In this document: piece by piece, positions 1-10,755 of the stretch
How positions within the stretch are numbered: the first letter of the stretch is position 1
Layout: each line of letters opens with the position of its first letter
Origin: Bombyx mori
Lineage: Eukaryota; Arthropoda; Insecta; Lepidoptera; Bombycidae
Assembly: GCF_030269925.1 (NCBI RefSeq)
Contig: NC_085124.1
Coordinates: 13,826,001 to 13,890,000 of the forward strand
Length of the DNA stretch: 64,000 nucleotides
Direction: 5' to 3'
Notes under the pieces: model-generated
The model's input: only the letters and a program-made list of their open reading frames with translations
What the model was told of the DNA's origin: nothing
The model's database searches: none
Made by a program: the position numbers and the translations under genes

Positions 1-140
1 GCATAATTTAAAAAAAATATTAGCATTGTGCACTTCTTCTCTATATTCTCTATAAGTGTGGAAAATTTCATACTCCTCCGTGCGCGCAATTTTCGTAAAA
101 AGGGATACAAAGTTTTTGCTTCACGTATTAAATATATAGA
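1..140 (-). mobile_element. Helitron HEL-1, 5' end (cut by window edge)
   Basis: Reverse complement of the first ~110 bp of the complete copy at 14322-14723. On the minus strand the element starts with TC at 140, directly after an A (T at 141 on plus), as expected for Helitron insertion between A and T. The 3' end lies outside the window. Non-autonomous; no Rep/helicase coding seen. Confidence 0.75.
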
Positions 141-457
141 TTAGGAGTATCGTAAATAATGTAATTACAAAAAAAAAACACAATTCGAGATTAAGCCGTA
201 AAAATGGTTCTAATTGTGAAATTCATTAGTCTTGTTATCAGGGTTTGATTACATTTGGCGTGTAAATAGCTACACCATGTGTGCTGTTGGCAAATGGTTT
301 AAATGAAGCGATGCGCAAGCGGCAGAGATATTTTAGAGATTCGGTGAAGATGGGAAGACACAGTTTGAATTATATTACAATACCCGTGATTCACCGGATG
401 TTGTCCAAGTCCTCATCCTCTCCAGCGCTTGGGTTCCTAATGGTTTCTCGTGAACAG

Positions 458-628
458 TGTGCTTAGTGCGAGTTTTTTAACGTTCTCGATAACGTAAAAG
501 TTAACTCATATTTGTATGGAATGGGATCGTTTGCGTACGTTTGCCGCTAGGGGCGCTGTTCCAACTGCATACAAAATTGGGTTAACTTTTACGCTATCGA
601 GAACTTTAAGAAACTCGCACTAAGCACA
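458..628. mobile_element. MITE family M, copy 1 (near-palindromic)
   Basis: About 170 bp whose two halves are long inverted repeats. It begins TGTGCTTAGTGCGAG and ends with its reverse complement, with inner arms containing GTTAACTTTTACG. The short spacer holds CGCTAGGGGCGCTG. Two more copies lie at 31766-32185 and 49657-49755. CAG on both flanks could be a 3-bp target duplication. The short ORF overlapping its left end is not supported as a gene. Confidence 0.8.
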
Positions 629-1366
629 CAGGAGGCGATCACTTCACTATATTAAAGAAAGCTCTGGTATCATGCGATAGCGGTGGTAAATAACGGGCTT
701 AATTGAAATATTTGTTTATGTAATATGGTTTGCGTGGCGCGCGTAAAGAAGCGGGAAAGTGAATGCGGCGAGCGTGAGTTCTAAATTCAAGATTATTATT
801 TTGGGTATCCATTTTTGGAATTCCTACGCTTTCAAGGAGGATTCATTGGATCCCATAGAGCCGGCGTTACAAGTCCGGAAACTCTAAATTCAAAACTGTG
901 TTGAAAATAAGATAGCGCTCATCCATGATGTATTTCTTAAAGTGCTATGAGGCCTATATTAGTGCATTTAAACATGAGATGATGATACAGCACTGTTTGC
1001 TCCTCTTCAAATAAGGCTCAAGAAGAGTACTTCACGGTGAGCAGCGCAGTCTAACTATCATGAGAACCGGTAAACACTTACTATGATTAAAGTTATCAAC
1101 TCAATTAAATTAAAATCAATATATTTACACTCATAGCTTTACGGTTTGCGGCAACCCTAAAGGCATTCAATATTAACGTTCCTAAATTATTCTCAACCGT
1201 AATTCAACGAAAACGTTTATTCAGGAATGAATATATATATATATATATAACGTTGGCGGAGTAAAATGCTTGGTTAACAAGTCAAATTGAATTATTTTAC
1301 ATGTTTTCATAAATTCATAAAGGATTTTCATGAAGTGCTAAGATAAAGCAGACTAACATATCTTAT
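629..1366. other. Unassigned, with (TA)n at 1231-1249
   Basis: AT-rich sequence without a recognisable gene or repeat family. It contains a 19-bp AT dinucleotide run. I see no splice-bounded ORF. Confidence 0.5.
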
Positions 1367-1379
1367 ACCTTTAAACGCT

Positions 1380-1956
1380 GACTATCAGTGGCGGGCTAAC
1401 CTTCGTGCCCGGGGCGTGGCGCGTCCCAGCCCCAGTGTGGTCAGAGCGCGGAGGGCCCAATCTCGGCGGTCCGTGCTGGAGTCATGGTCCAGGCGGCTGG
1501 CCGATCCTTCGGCTGGTCGTAGGACCGTCGAGGCGATTCGCCCGATTCTTGTGGATTGGGTGAATCGTGACAGAGGACGCCTCACTTTCCGGCTCACGCA
1601 GGTGCTCACTGGGCATGGTTGCTTCGGTGAGTTCCTGCACCGGATCGGAGCCGAGCCGACGGCAGGGTGTTACCATTGTGGTTGCGACTTGGACACGGCG
1701 GAGCACACGCTCGTTGCCTGCCCCGCATGGGAGGGGTTGGCGCCGTGTCCTCGTCGCAAAAATAGGAAACGACTTGTCGTTGCCGAGTGATGTGGCATCG
1801 ATGCTCGGTGACGACGAGTCGTGGAAGGCGATGCTCGACTTCTGCGAGTGCACCATCTCGCAGAAGGAGGCGGCGGGGCGCGTGAGAGACGCACAAGCCC
1901 GCCGCCGTCGAGCGGGGGCCAGGGAGGCGGATCTCGCCCAAGTCCTGGCCCTCTAA
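1380..1956 (+). pseudogene. R1-type LINE ORF2 C-terminus, frameshifted
   Basis: Encodes the C-terminal tail of an R1-clade LINE polyprotein, downstream of the reverse transcriptase, which is missing through 5' truncation. The first frame (to about 1735) carries the clade hallmark 'LTGHGCFGEFLHRIG' followed by a Cys/His cluster (YHCGCDLDTAEHTLVACPAW). This is the CCHC-like zinc finger near the end of R1/TRAS/SART proteins. The reading then continues in another frame as 'RVLVAKIGNDLSLP...ISQKEAAGRVR' and stops at 1954-1956. A single indel near 1735-1750 therefore breaks the frame. The Cys and His ligands look intact. It cannot be functional because it is truncated and frameshifted. The conserved order of motifs makes the family call firm; the exact element is unknown. 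Confidence 0.85.
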
Positions 1957-2345
1957 GTGTTTCGGGTCCCCCTCATATGTCGGTCTGGGGCCCGGCGAAG
2001 GGGGCCTAAGAAGACGACGTGCAAGCTGCTCTGCACGCGTTTTACGCAAGAGCATCCGGGTGATGGAAGGCCGGCTATCCTCGACCCACGCTGGTTCTGA
2101 CCCAGCGGGGTATTTCGTAGGATAACCCATTCAAACCGGCGCCATATAGGCGGGCTTCGGACAGCCTGCCGACCGAGAGGGCTGGTGGTCGTGGCGCCGA
2201 CGATCGCTGGCCTGGCGTCCCGAGGGGGAGGGTGATGAGAGAGATGTGCTCCGCACTAAACGCTTCACTTTCCTCCCTTTGCCTCTTCATGAGTTCTGTC
2301 GCATGCGAGGTTTGGACGTTGGTTGTTGAGCGACAGGAGGTTTTA

Positions 2346-2362
2346 GTCGGTTCGACTCCGAC
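2346..2362 (+). other. tRNA T-arm-like hairpin in LINE 3' UTR
   Basis: GTCGG, loop TTCGACT, CCGAC: a 5-bp stem with a 7-nt loop. This is the exact geometry and consensus of a tRNA T-arm, and it overlaps a B-box-like GGTTCGACTCC. No matching acceptor 5' strand or A box was found, so it is not a tRNA gene. Confidence 0.6.
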
Positions 2363-2475
2363 ATGCCCCACCCCCCATCCCCAGTGGAGGGTGGGAGTCC
2401 GGCGATTTCCTCCTGACCAAAAAAAAAAAAACCTTTAAACGAGCAATTCTTGTATATATATAATCTGAATCTCGG

Positions 2476-2612
2476 AAACGGCTGAGACCTTAGAACTTAT
2501 ATCTCAAGGTGTGTGGCGCATTTACGTTGTAGATGTCTATGGGCTTCAGTAACCACTTAACACCAGGTGGGCTGTGAGCTCGTCCAACCATCTTGCTTAG
2601 ATAAAAAATAAT
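2476..2612 (+). mobile_element. SINE-A fragment (3' half)
   Basis: Matches the second half of SINE-A (CTGAGACCTTAGAACTTATA ... CACTTAACACCAGG ... GAGCTCGTCC) and ends in an A-rich tail. It sits about 35 bp past the R1-clade insertion. Confidence 0.8.
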
Positions 2613-2644
2613 AATCTAAATCTGTGTGAAAGGCAATAAATGAT

Positions 2645-2666
2645 TTTATTATTATTATTATTATTT
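2645..2666. repeat. (TTA)n microsatellite
   Basis: Seven TTA-type units in an AT-rich context. Confidence 0.9.
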
Positions 2667-2701
2667 CCAATTTAAGCGTTTTAAAAATAAACAAAAAAAA
2701 T

Positions 2702-3067
2702 ACAAAATGTGTGCAATTCACACGTGGTAGAAGTGAAACCTTCCAAAATTAAAATACAATTATCCTAAACGTCTTAAGTATATGTAAAATTTTGTCATTA
2801 GTAAATAATTGTAAGGTAGCGCCCTCTGTGAATTGATATTTTAATTTCACGTATAATCCTAAATTAAAATTCACTACAAGAGCTTTCATACACACGTTAG
2901 TATTAAAAAATCTCACAGATGGCGCTGTATTAAATAGTATGTATATTTCTGTCTCATTCTTTGCTGGCTTCATCCTACACATTTTTGTATTTGTGTCTCT
3001 TACCTGTCGTTTTTTCCGTTGCATCCGGTTTGAAATCACAACGATTCTAAAGAAGCTTTCACTTCAA
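2702..3067. repeat. Repeat family G, copy 1
   Basis: 366 bp aligning without a gap to 12622-12987, with five mismatches by my count (about 98.6% identity). It contains GGTAGCGCCCTCTGTG and AGATGGCGCTGTATTA. No terminal inverted repeats or target duplications found. Both copies contain the same 96-residue minus-strand ORF (2749-3039 here), which resembles nothing I know. Family unidentified. Confidence 0.8.
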
Positions 3068-3837
3068 TATCTGTTGAATGTAATCAATGTGTTTTTCTTT
3101 CTTATCTAACATACGTATCTTGCTTTGTTTCTTTTTGATGCATACATGTGTTTTGGAATGATGAACAGGGGGGTCCGCTATCAGGTTCGGTGTGAACTTA
3201 ATTGACCTTTTAAGCTATTAAAAATACTTCAGCATGTCATATTGAACAATAAGTTCCGAGGATCTTAAAGTAACGTAAAATTAAGAACTGCCCAGTTATT
3301 TAACAAAAATAAACTCAAGGGTATGGTATATGTGTTGAGGAAGTATAACAAATCTGTTGAGGAGACAAGGGCAGCACATCGCATCAATCTCATCTTTAAA
3401 TCTTGCACTTAAAACCCAAGGTCTCTTCTAAGTTTGGTCCTTTAAGGTCTGAAGTTTGAAAGCGCCTATAAAGGCTTTCTTAAATCACCGATCGAGGGTC
3501 TCTCTCGGTAGATAGACGGTCAGAATGTCATTCTAAACTTGACCGCTCAAACTATAAATGCTATTTTACATGATGTATAAATTGTCTCAAAACATTACTC
3601 CAATCACGACGAGTACTTGCGACCACTAATCAGATAAGTCAAAAATTTTTTTGGCTGAAACTGGGTAAATCCGAGTATTTTACTCAGTTTCCTCCACGAA
3701 ACAATTAAAACTTTTCAAATAAAATAAACAGAAAACTCCTCACGAAAGGAAACCCACAAAGGAAAACCGAAAAATAGAATGAACAACAGAATGAGAAACG
3801 ATTTGAATGAATCTCAAGATTCGAACCGCATATTGTT

Positions 3838-3875
<38 letters not shown>

Positions 3876-3893
3876 ATTCATTAATGTTATTTA
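3068..3893. other. Unassigned, with (TA)n at 3841-3870
   Basis: No gene or repeat family recognised. There is a 30-bp TA run near the right end. The 71-residue ORF just beyond (3894-4109) has no recognisable motif and is not called. Confidence 0.5.
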
Positions 3894-4349
3894 ATGGAAG
3901 ACAAGAAAAGTCATTCTAAAACTCAACTCCGTCGGAGCCACTTCTTATGTAAATTGCGTAATGAAAATTCGTCGTCTGACTGTCGTTACGGCAATTTCAA
4001 TGAACACGCGAATCAAGTTCGGCACTCATTGACGAGCGGAGCGGTAGCGTTTCGAAAACTAATCAGAAGTCGTTTTATAAATGTTCAACCTAGATGGAAC
4101 TTAAATTAGTAGCTATCTGCCTACCGTTAGCAGTCGTGAACACACTTTGAAATGCGCGTACGACTCTAAGTGTGCGACAGCCGATCTGCACTCATGCAAT
4201 TGGATATTCGACCTTATGTCTTAAAGTAAGCGGCGACATTCACATGTCACAATGTATTGCAACAACAAAACGTACATTACATGAAGAAATATACTCCCAG
4301 TCTCGAACTTACGATACAAGTGAGTATTTTTTCCTGTTGACTGTCGTAG

Positions 4350-4740
4350 TATGAAAAGCATGTAGCAGAGATGGGAATGTTGCAATGGATGTGTGGAGTA
4401 ACAAGAATGGATAGAATACGGAATGAATATGTTAGAGGAAGTCTAAAAGTGGCATCTGTGACATAGAAGTTGAGAAGTGCGCATTTGGGATGGTATGGAC
4501 ATATGATGAGACGAAATGACAATGAGGTTGTTAAGAGAGTTTAAACTATGAATGTGGAAGGCTTTAGAGGAAGAGGAGACCTAAGAAAAAATTGATGGAT
4601 TGCGTGAAAGACGACGATATGTGTAAGAAAGGAGTGAGCGATGAAATAGTATATGATGGAAGGAGAAAACATGTTGTGCCGACCCCAGATGACTGAGAGA
4701 AGGGCAGAATGCTGATAAGAATGATGATAACGATGATGTC
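4350..4740 (+). pseudogene. RTE-clade LINE relic, ORF C-terminus and 3' tail
   Basis: From 4371 the plus strand reads 'MLQWMCGVTRMDRIRNEYVRG', then a stop, 'KLRSAHLGWYGHMMRRND', a second stop, and after a frameshift 'RPKKKLMDCVKDD ... EIVYDGRRKHVVPTPDD'. This is the conserved C-terminal domain of RTE-type reverse transcriptase proteins (LGWYGHMMRR, then RPKKK and a terminal DRxxW/R segment). Two stops and at least one frameshift show an old copy. It ends in an ATGATG-rich tail, typical of RTE 3' ends. A shorter, fresher copy of the same 3' end lies at 56382-56470. Confidence 0.75.
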
Positions 4741-5702
4741 GTATGTTATATAAATGTGTCATGAAAGAAAAGATCTCATCACTTTTTTCATATAAGCAAT
4801 CAACCAAGTCATAGGATCTTAATGATAATATTTGTTTGATTGAAGAAAATATATCGAACGGTGAAAAACTATTTGGTTTTAGCGACATTTTTGCAACTTT
4901 ACGGGAGAGCCATTTAAATGTTAAAATTTGGAAAAATTATTGTAACCAAAAAACTTCTCTAGTTTTTTGATTGGGATTAACTTAATTGAAATTCAATTAA
5001 AATCATCGAATTGTTGATGCTCATGTCAAATAAAATGCAACTTTAATTACAAAGTTAAATGTCGCACATTTAGCAAATATTAAATTAAATAGCCTTTCAC
5101 CACTGGATATAATGTGTATAAGACTCCTGTCTCTTCAAGTCACTACCACAACTGACCCACCATCCGTCATTACTAACCGTACAATTTTCTTACCAAACTC
5201 TTTATCTTGAGGTGAGATAAGTCCCGATGGTATCTCAAGTCCCAAGACCTCAGCAGTGGTTACCGCTATGGTGCATATGTCTACTGAAAACTCACGCGAC
5301 CTAGTTTGAAAGGACCCTTCAACCTTATATCACGAGTGGCGATCGTTAGTCGCACGACATAAACAGTTTGAAATCACAAAAAAGCCTGCCCCGTGAGTTG
5401 GCCATTAAAGACAGCCTAAAGATCGCGATAAACGACGCATTATCTTCAATTTAAAATGTAAGTAGGTCACCGGAGTTGTTTTTGAATTAGAATAAATACA
5501 CGAATCCTTGAGTTTCACGACTAGCTCGTGAACAATAATACTTAATGTGACCGCATTTACAGAACTATGTTATTGTTGTGTTAAAAAATGAGCATCGTCG
5601 CTGCAATCTTGACGGAGCGGTCGTGGCTTTCACGATAACGTGGTCTGCTATGTTCACAATGGAAAACATGATCGGTCTCCCTCGGTCTGCAGTGCACGAA
5701 CT
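4741..5702. other. Unassigned AT-rich stretch
   Basis: Nothing recognisable except diffuse SINE-A-like words around 5200-5300 (GATAAGTCCCGATGGTATCTCAAG and neighbours), too decayed to delimit. Confidence 0.4.
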
Positions 5703-5750
5703 ATTTTTTTTATTGCTTAGCTTGATGGACGAGCTCACGGCACACCTGGT
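5703..5750 (-). mobile_element. SINE-A tail fragment, inverted against the next copy
   Basis: Poly-T, TATTGCTTAG..GGACGAGCTCAC..CACCTGGT: the minus-strand 3' end of SINE-A, cut off where the plus-strand copy begins. Confidence 0.75.
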
Positions 5751-5968
5751 AGTGGTAGGACCTCTTGTGCATGGGTAGGTCCGCATCACCCTGCCTATTT
5801 CTGCCCTGAAGCAGTAATGGGTTGCGGTTTGAAGGGTGGGGCAGCCGTTGGAACTATACTGAGACCTTCAAACCCATATCTCGAGGTGGGTGACGGCATT
5901 TACGTTGTAGATGTCTATGTGCTCCACTTAACACGAGGTGGGTGTGAGCTCCTCCAACTATCTACGCA
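5748..5968 (+). mobile_element. SINE-A
   Basis: Starts near GTGGTAGGACCTCTTGTG, carries the GGTTTGAAGGGTGGGGCAGC core and ends CGCAATAAAAATAAA. Together with 5703-5750 it forms a head-to-head pair. Confidence 0.85.
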
Positions 5969-7106
5969 ATAAAAATAAATCAATTAGTCAGATTCAATTT
6001 TATTGACATTATAACTTCATGTCTCAAAAGGTTCTAATTTATTTAAGTAAAATACCCTAAAACAATCGCAAAGTTTCAATGTACATAGTGGCCCGCGGGT
6101 TTGAAGATGAACCCGCAGGGATCGCAATATCATTTTGCTTTTACTCCTGAATAAATATTTGAAATTTTATTACGCCCCTTGTAGTCAACTCTCCTGAAAC
6201 TGATGCTTGAAGATAATTATTGGGAAATATTGCAAGTAGACTAAGGTACGCCGGTTTCATTTGGTTTATTATTAATTACTTTGGTTAATGAAGCTGGTTT
6301 GTGACTCAGTGGTAAAGTCCGTGTCGCGCGTATTGCTTCAGAACTTATATTAAGCGTTGAGGAGTTGACGAGCTCACGCTCCGTCTAATGGTAAGCGGAT
6401 CTGGTGTTTCAATGTTTTGGAATATCGGCAATCACACCCCTGGTAGAAATAGGCTTAGCGGCCGAAATAAACGAGACCATGGTACTAATTCGTCTGGGCA
6501 CACAATATGCCCCGCCATCAGTACTCTATTGAGGGCAATAAAAAGCAGTCAGAAGTGCATCGATATAATATTTCTCTCCGTGTGATTGATAACGAAAAAC
6601 TAGAGGAATTGTGTTTGCATTACCGAGCGAAACTGTGTGAAACACTTTTTAAACCAAAATTAAATCTTGTCATATCACTCTTGCCAGAGCGGTCGTGGTC
6701 GTTATTCAGTATCATTGCTGTGGGCAGATGTTATGCGGCTCACGAGCAATTGCCACTTCTCCCGGCTTGTGCTATAGGCGGCCTTGGCTGCTCTGACGAG
6801 CGCCTTTCACTTTATCTCTACTCCGCGGCCGACCGTCACGCGACATGCAACACACAGACGAAAAAGTTTGAGACGATGTAATAAAAGATTCACCTTAATA
6901 AACTGAATTATCAACAAATTTTGGGTTCAAATTTGAAAACCCCCGTAAAGCAATCTTATCCCTGAAACGTTTTCCCCGCCGTAGCTCAGGTCAAAACCGC
7001 TATCTAAATTTATTCACACCTGCCGGATCTCGAAGCACGACTGGGCGAACATTTAAGCTGTATAACTCTTAGGATTTCAGGTTTAATGAATAAAATAATG
7101 ATTTAG
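5969..7106. other. Unassigned, with GC-rich hairpin near 6091
   Basis: A hairpin at 6091-6120 pairs CCCGCGGGTT with AACCCGCAGGG. 6372-6410 resembles a decayed SINE tail. The phrase GAGCGGTCGTGG (6685) recurs near 5619 and 33200 and may mark another old repeat. No coding support. Confidence 0.4.
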
Positions 7107-7458
7107 GTAATCCCCCTATAACACGGTATATACGTTCCTACAAAGTTCCGTGTTATGTGAAACCGCGTTATATGCGACTAGAAGACAGTACAAAAAGGAG
7201 AGTAATTTTTCTGAATGAAATATTTCAACTATCTCTGTGTGTATTTTTTTACATAATATACACAAAAAAGCACTAAAATGTCTGTTATACCCATATATTG
7301 TGTGTTCGTAGTGCATATTGTAATTTTCTAAACAAGCTTAAACAAACATCTCGTTATCGTGTTGTAGAGGTACCGTGTTATAAGGGGGTTTTGCGAAATT
7401 TTCCTTTTCGTGTTAGAGTGGGGCCGTGTTGTAAAATACTATGCTAGAGGGGGCTTAC
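7107..7458. mobile_element. TIR element family P, copy 1
   Basis: 352 bp with imperfect terminal inverted repeats (left GTAATCCCCCTATAACA, right arm complement GTAAGCCCCCTCTAGCA). Several internal CCGTGTT/AACACGG words occur. The whole unit is present in reverse orientation at 43651-44013. No transposase coding; probably a MITE. Confidence 0.7.
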
Positions 7459-8300
7459 GGGTATTTTAGTCGTGATTCGGCAGTAGAGTAGACAGAGTGA
7501 TGGGATCGTTTACCAATGCTATTTAAAAAAAAAAAATTACATTGATAAGCTTATCAAGTGCATTACTACCAAACCTAAAGATACCGGTCGAATGGACCTT
7601 TTTCAAGCTTTTGTGAAATATTAAACATCAAAATACAGTTCGCAAACTATAAGATAATACTTCAAATAAAGATTTCCTTATTTTTTTAAACCTTTAATTC
7701 TAGTTTTTAAATCTCAATTTCCTTTTAAAAATAATCGTTACCTGCATTGTAATATTTAAACCATACCTTTCTTAATTACCGCTAAATTTGAACAAGCGCG
7801 GTAGGACTAGGTATATTCGTACAAGAATTATCGGTAGGTTTAAGAATAGTGAATGGCTGTGTCTCAGACAATCTCCATGTGCAAGGATGTAGGCCATAAT
7901 AGTCCTCTAATGATGCACAACATCACCTGCCGCTGCTTACAATAAAATGACCCGACGTCAACTCTATATTCCCACTTCAATATATTGAAGTCTAGTCTAT
8001 TCTCTATTGAAGATCCCAAACAAATAATATCAAAATTAATTCATTATGTTGTGACAAATCCTGTTTTCACAACGAATCAGTTCATAGACATGACCTCCGA
8101 GCTTCCTCGCTCGTGAATTATTCATGGGCCGCCTTATTAATCTTATCCGCCGATTTTATTTTCAGAGTCCGACCAATCTTAGACCATTCTACGATCCTTA
8201 CTTAAACAATACTGTGTTACTTGAATATTAACTTGAAGTACTGAAATCCGATAAGCAAATAATAATTCTTCTAATGAAATACGAGGTGTTTACAGATGTT
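7459..8300. other. Unassigned
   Basis: AT-rich, no long ORF, no recognised repeat. Confidence 0.5.
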
Positions 8301-8539
8301 ACTGGTATTAGGACCTTTTGTGAGTCCGCACGAGTAGGTACCAGCACCCTGCCTATTTCTGCCGTGAAGTAATAATGCGTTTCGGTTTGAAGGGTGGGGC
8401 AGCCGTTATAACTATACTCAGACCTTAAAACTCATATCTCAAGGTGGGTGGCGGCATTTACGTTGTAGATTTCTATGGGCTCCGGTAACCACTTAACACC
8501 AGGTGGGCTGTGAGATCGTCATATGCGATAAAAAAAAAA
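8301..8539 (+). mobile_element. SINE-A
   Basis: Starts ACTGGTATTAGGACC, ends GCGATAAAAAAAAA. Full-length tail unit without the tRNA-like head. Confidence 0.9.
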
Positions 8540-8871
8540 CGTTTACTACGATGACGGATATTTAGTAATGAAATCTAAAAAAATATTAGTCATTGTATGC
8601 CAATGGTCAGTCATACGTTAAGATGCGTTTTTAAGATGACGTTAGACAATACAAAGTGGAATTTCGACCTCATGTCTCAAAGTATGCGCAGTTTTTAACG
8701 GCGCATCATCAAATAACTCAATCCGGATAAAAAGGTCAAAACCCAATTGCCGTGTAATAGCGAATGCTTGAGAGCGTATCGCGTAATTTCCTTGCCATAG
8801 AGCAGCGCAGAATTATCTTCGATGAATTCTTCTTCGTTGTATTCTTAGGAGAGGGGTCTTCTTTTTTTTCC

Positions 8872-9185
8872 TACCTATGCTGATAGACTTGAGAGGCTAT
8901 TTCAGCTTCTCCTTGACGTGTAGGTGAGATCACTGGGCTTTAATCGGGAGTTACTAACACTGGCCCTAGCAAGAGTAGTGATTCGCAGAATCAACCATAA
9001 AAGTCGACCCACTGAGAAGATCCGGCGAGAAACTCAGTGGGTTGTGTCTATGGGTTAATTCACTCGTCGAGCCCTTCGTTAAAAGCGACGGGTTCGGCGA
9101 GGACGGTGACCGGTACTTGTGGTACCTAAAAGCACCGTTAATGGATCGGAAGAACTCGTAGTGACGTGTTTAGAGCGACGAGGGG
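8872..9185 (-). mobile_element. LINE-B 3' end
   Basis: Poly-T at 8872-8879 is the complement of the A tail, followed by CCTACCTATGCTGATAG, the CTGAG/CTCAG hairpin and the complement of the Arg-rich ORF end. 5'-truncated. Related to the Jockey-clade LINE-D at 22030-23705 through the shared 3' UTR and coding tail. Confidence 0.85.
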
Positions 9186-9283
9186 TCATGACTGTCATGT
9201 GCTTAGTTGCGAGCTTACTCTGTCCCAGACTCCTCTTCTTCTGGCTGTGCGCCTAATGCTTACGTGCAGGGGAAAATTTATTG

Positions 9284-9421
9284 CAGCCGTTGTACTGTAA
9301 AAACGGAGATATAGAACCTACGTCTCAAAGTCGGTGGCTGCGTTTGCGTTGTTGATACCTTTTGACTCCAGTAATCACTTACCAGTAGGGTAGGGAATAC
9401 GACTACCTACTTAAGCAACAA
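9284..9421 (+). mobile_element. Old SINE-A fragment
   Basis: Diverged second half (GCAGCCGTTGTACTGT ... CTCCAGTAATCACTTACCAG ... AAGCAACAAAC). Confidence 0.65.
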
Positions 9422-9492
9422 ACAAGCAAGCCTTAACCTCGTGTCTAATCGAAATCTCTCGGGGAATCTAATTACAAATTACTAAATGGTAT

Positions 9493-9664
9493 TTTTTTAA
9501 TGAACGATTGCTTTTGACCCGTCGGCCTTTCTAATTTCACCAGGACAGGTGGGCGAGCAAGGGCTCAGCCAGGAGGGAAAGGATTTGTTAACAGCTGCCC
9601 GAGTACCTCCATAGAAGACCTAACAACTCAAGAGCAGATCCTTCGCGAATGTATTTATTATCGG
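9493..9664 (-). mobile_element. LINE-D 3' UTR fragment
   Basis: Matches 22045-22215: CACCAGGACAGGTGGGCGAG, CTCAGCCAGGAGG, CTAACAACTCAAGAGCAG. Contains the extreme 3' end only. Confidence 0.8.
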
Positions 9665-10407
9665 ATACTAAATAGTATACAAAGGAAGTTGCTATTGATG
9701 TCTTTATAGACGCTTAGTTCTTCTATTACACGCAACGGGCTTCGCGATACGGCTTTCATTAACAATTCCATAATATCTGTCCAGAGCTTTCGTGACATTG
9801 ATTTTCATAAAGAGAATGTTCACGAAATGACAAGAAAAGTCCATGCTTTCTAATTATACAGTAATTTTAGTTTTGAGATTAATCACCATAATGGAATTGC
9901 GCAACTTAAAAGTCACTTAAAAAGTCCAGAATGATATATGCCTCTCTTCTAAAGTTATTCCACAGTCATTATGGTGTGTATTTAGATCTTTTAAGCCAAA
10001 TGTAATAAAAAGGTCTTCCGAAAACTTTAAATTGATGGTTGAGAGTGTAACTTATGAGACTTTAAAGTTTTAAACAAAAGTTCTAAGGCGACGCGCTATT
10101 AGCTATTCGAAATATTATGCGCAAATGCATAAAATAAATAGCTCGTCACTGGCTTTACTCGACATCACTTTAAAAGCTAAACTACGTCAATATTGTCATT
10201 AGTAAAGAAGATTTAGATGTTTTCAGTCACATTTTTCTGTTTGACTCGCGCGAATCCGGGGCAGTAATATGATATGATATTAAGTAGGCATGTACTTCTT
10301 CAATTGAGTTGTATATTTACTAGTTAACCGACCTTAAATAAGGAGGCGGTTCTTATTCGAATTTATTTATGTGTAAGCTGATTTTTTTCTAGATAATCGG
10401 ATTTAAC
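9665..10407. other. Unassigned
   Basis: No gene or repeat recognised. Confidence 0.5.
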
Positions 10408-10650
10408 ACTGGTGGTAGGACCTCTTGTGAGTCCGCGCGGGTAGGTACCACCACCCTGCCTATTTCAGCCGTGAAGCAGTAATGCATTTCGGTTTGAAGG
10501 GTGGGGCAGTCGTTGTAACTATACTGAGACCTTAGAACTTATCTCAAGGTGGGTGGCGCATTTACGTTGTAGATGTCTATGGGCTCCAGTAACCACTTAA
10601 CACCAGGTGGGCTGTGAGCTCGTCCACCCATCTAAGAAATAAATAAATAA
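10408..10650 (+). mobile_element. SINE-A
   Basis: ACTGGTGGTAGGACCTCTTG to CTAAGAAATAAATAAATAA; close to consensus. Confidence 0.92.
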
Positions 10651-10667
10651 TATTTTAAATAATAAAT

Positions 10668-10755
10668 ATGTAGGCAAACGGGCATGTAGCCCACCTGATG
10701 GTGATGGGTTACCGTCGCCCGTGGATCTATTCTAGCGCTTCCCACGTGGCCCCTT
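10668..10755 (-). mobile_element. LINE-C 3' tail fragment
   Basis: TAGGCAAACGGGCATGTAGCC, CACCTGATGGTGATGGGTTAC: decayed 3' end, abutting the preceding SINE. Confidence 0.7.

Larger units (their letters stand above)
1378..2430 (+). mobile_element. R1-clade non-LTR retrotransposon, 5'-truncated 3' end
   Basis: GC-rich island in AT-rich DNA. It is flanked by the 11-bp direct repeat ACCTTTAAACG at 1367-1377 and 2431-2441 and ends in a 12-A tail, so this is a true LINE insertion by target-primed reverse transcription. It holds the last part of the polyprotein (see the pseudogene) and a ~475-bp 3' UTR. The UTR includes a T-arm-like hairpin at 2346-2362. It belongs to the group that includes R1, TRAS, SART and Waldo; I cannot name the family. 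Confidence 0.85.

Noticed and set aside
2340..2370. Candidate tRNA from the GTCGGTTCGACTCCGAC arm
   Set aside because: No A box, D arm or matching acceptor strand upstream; it is part of a LINE 3' UTR.
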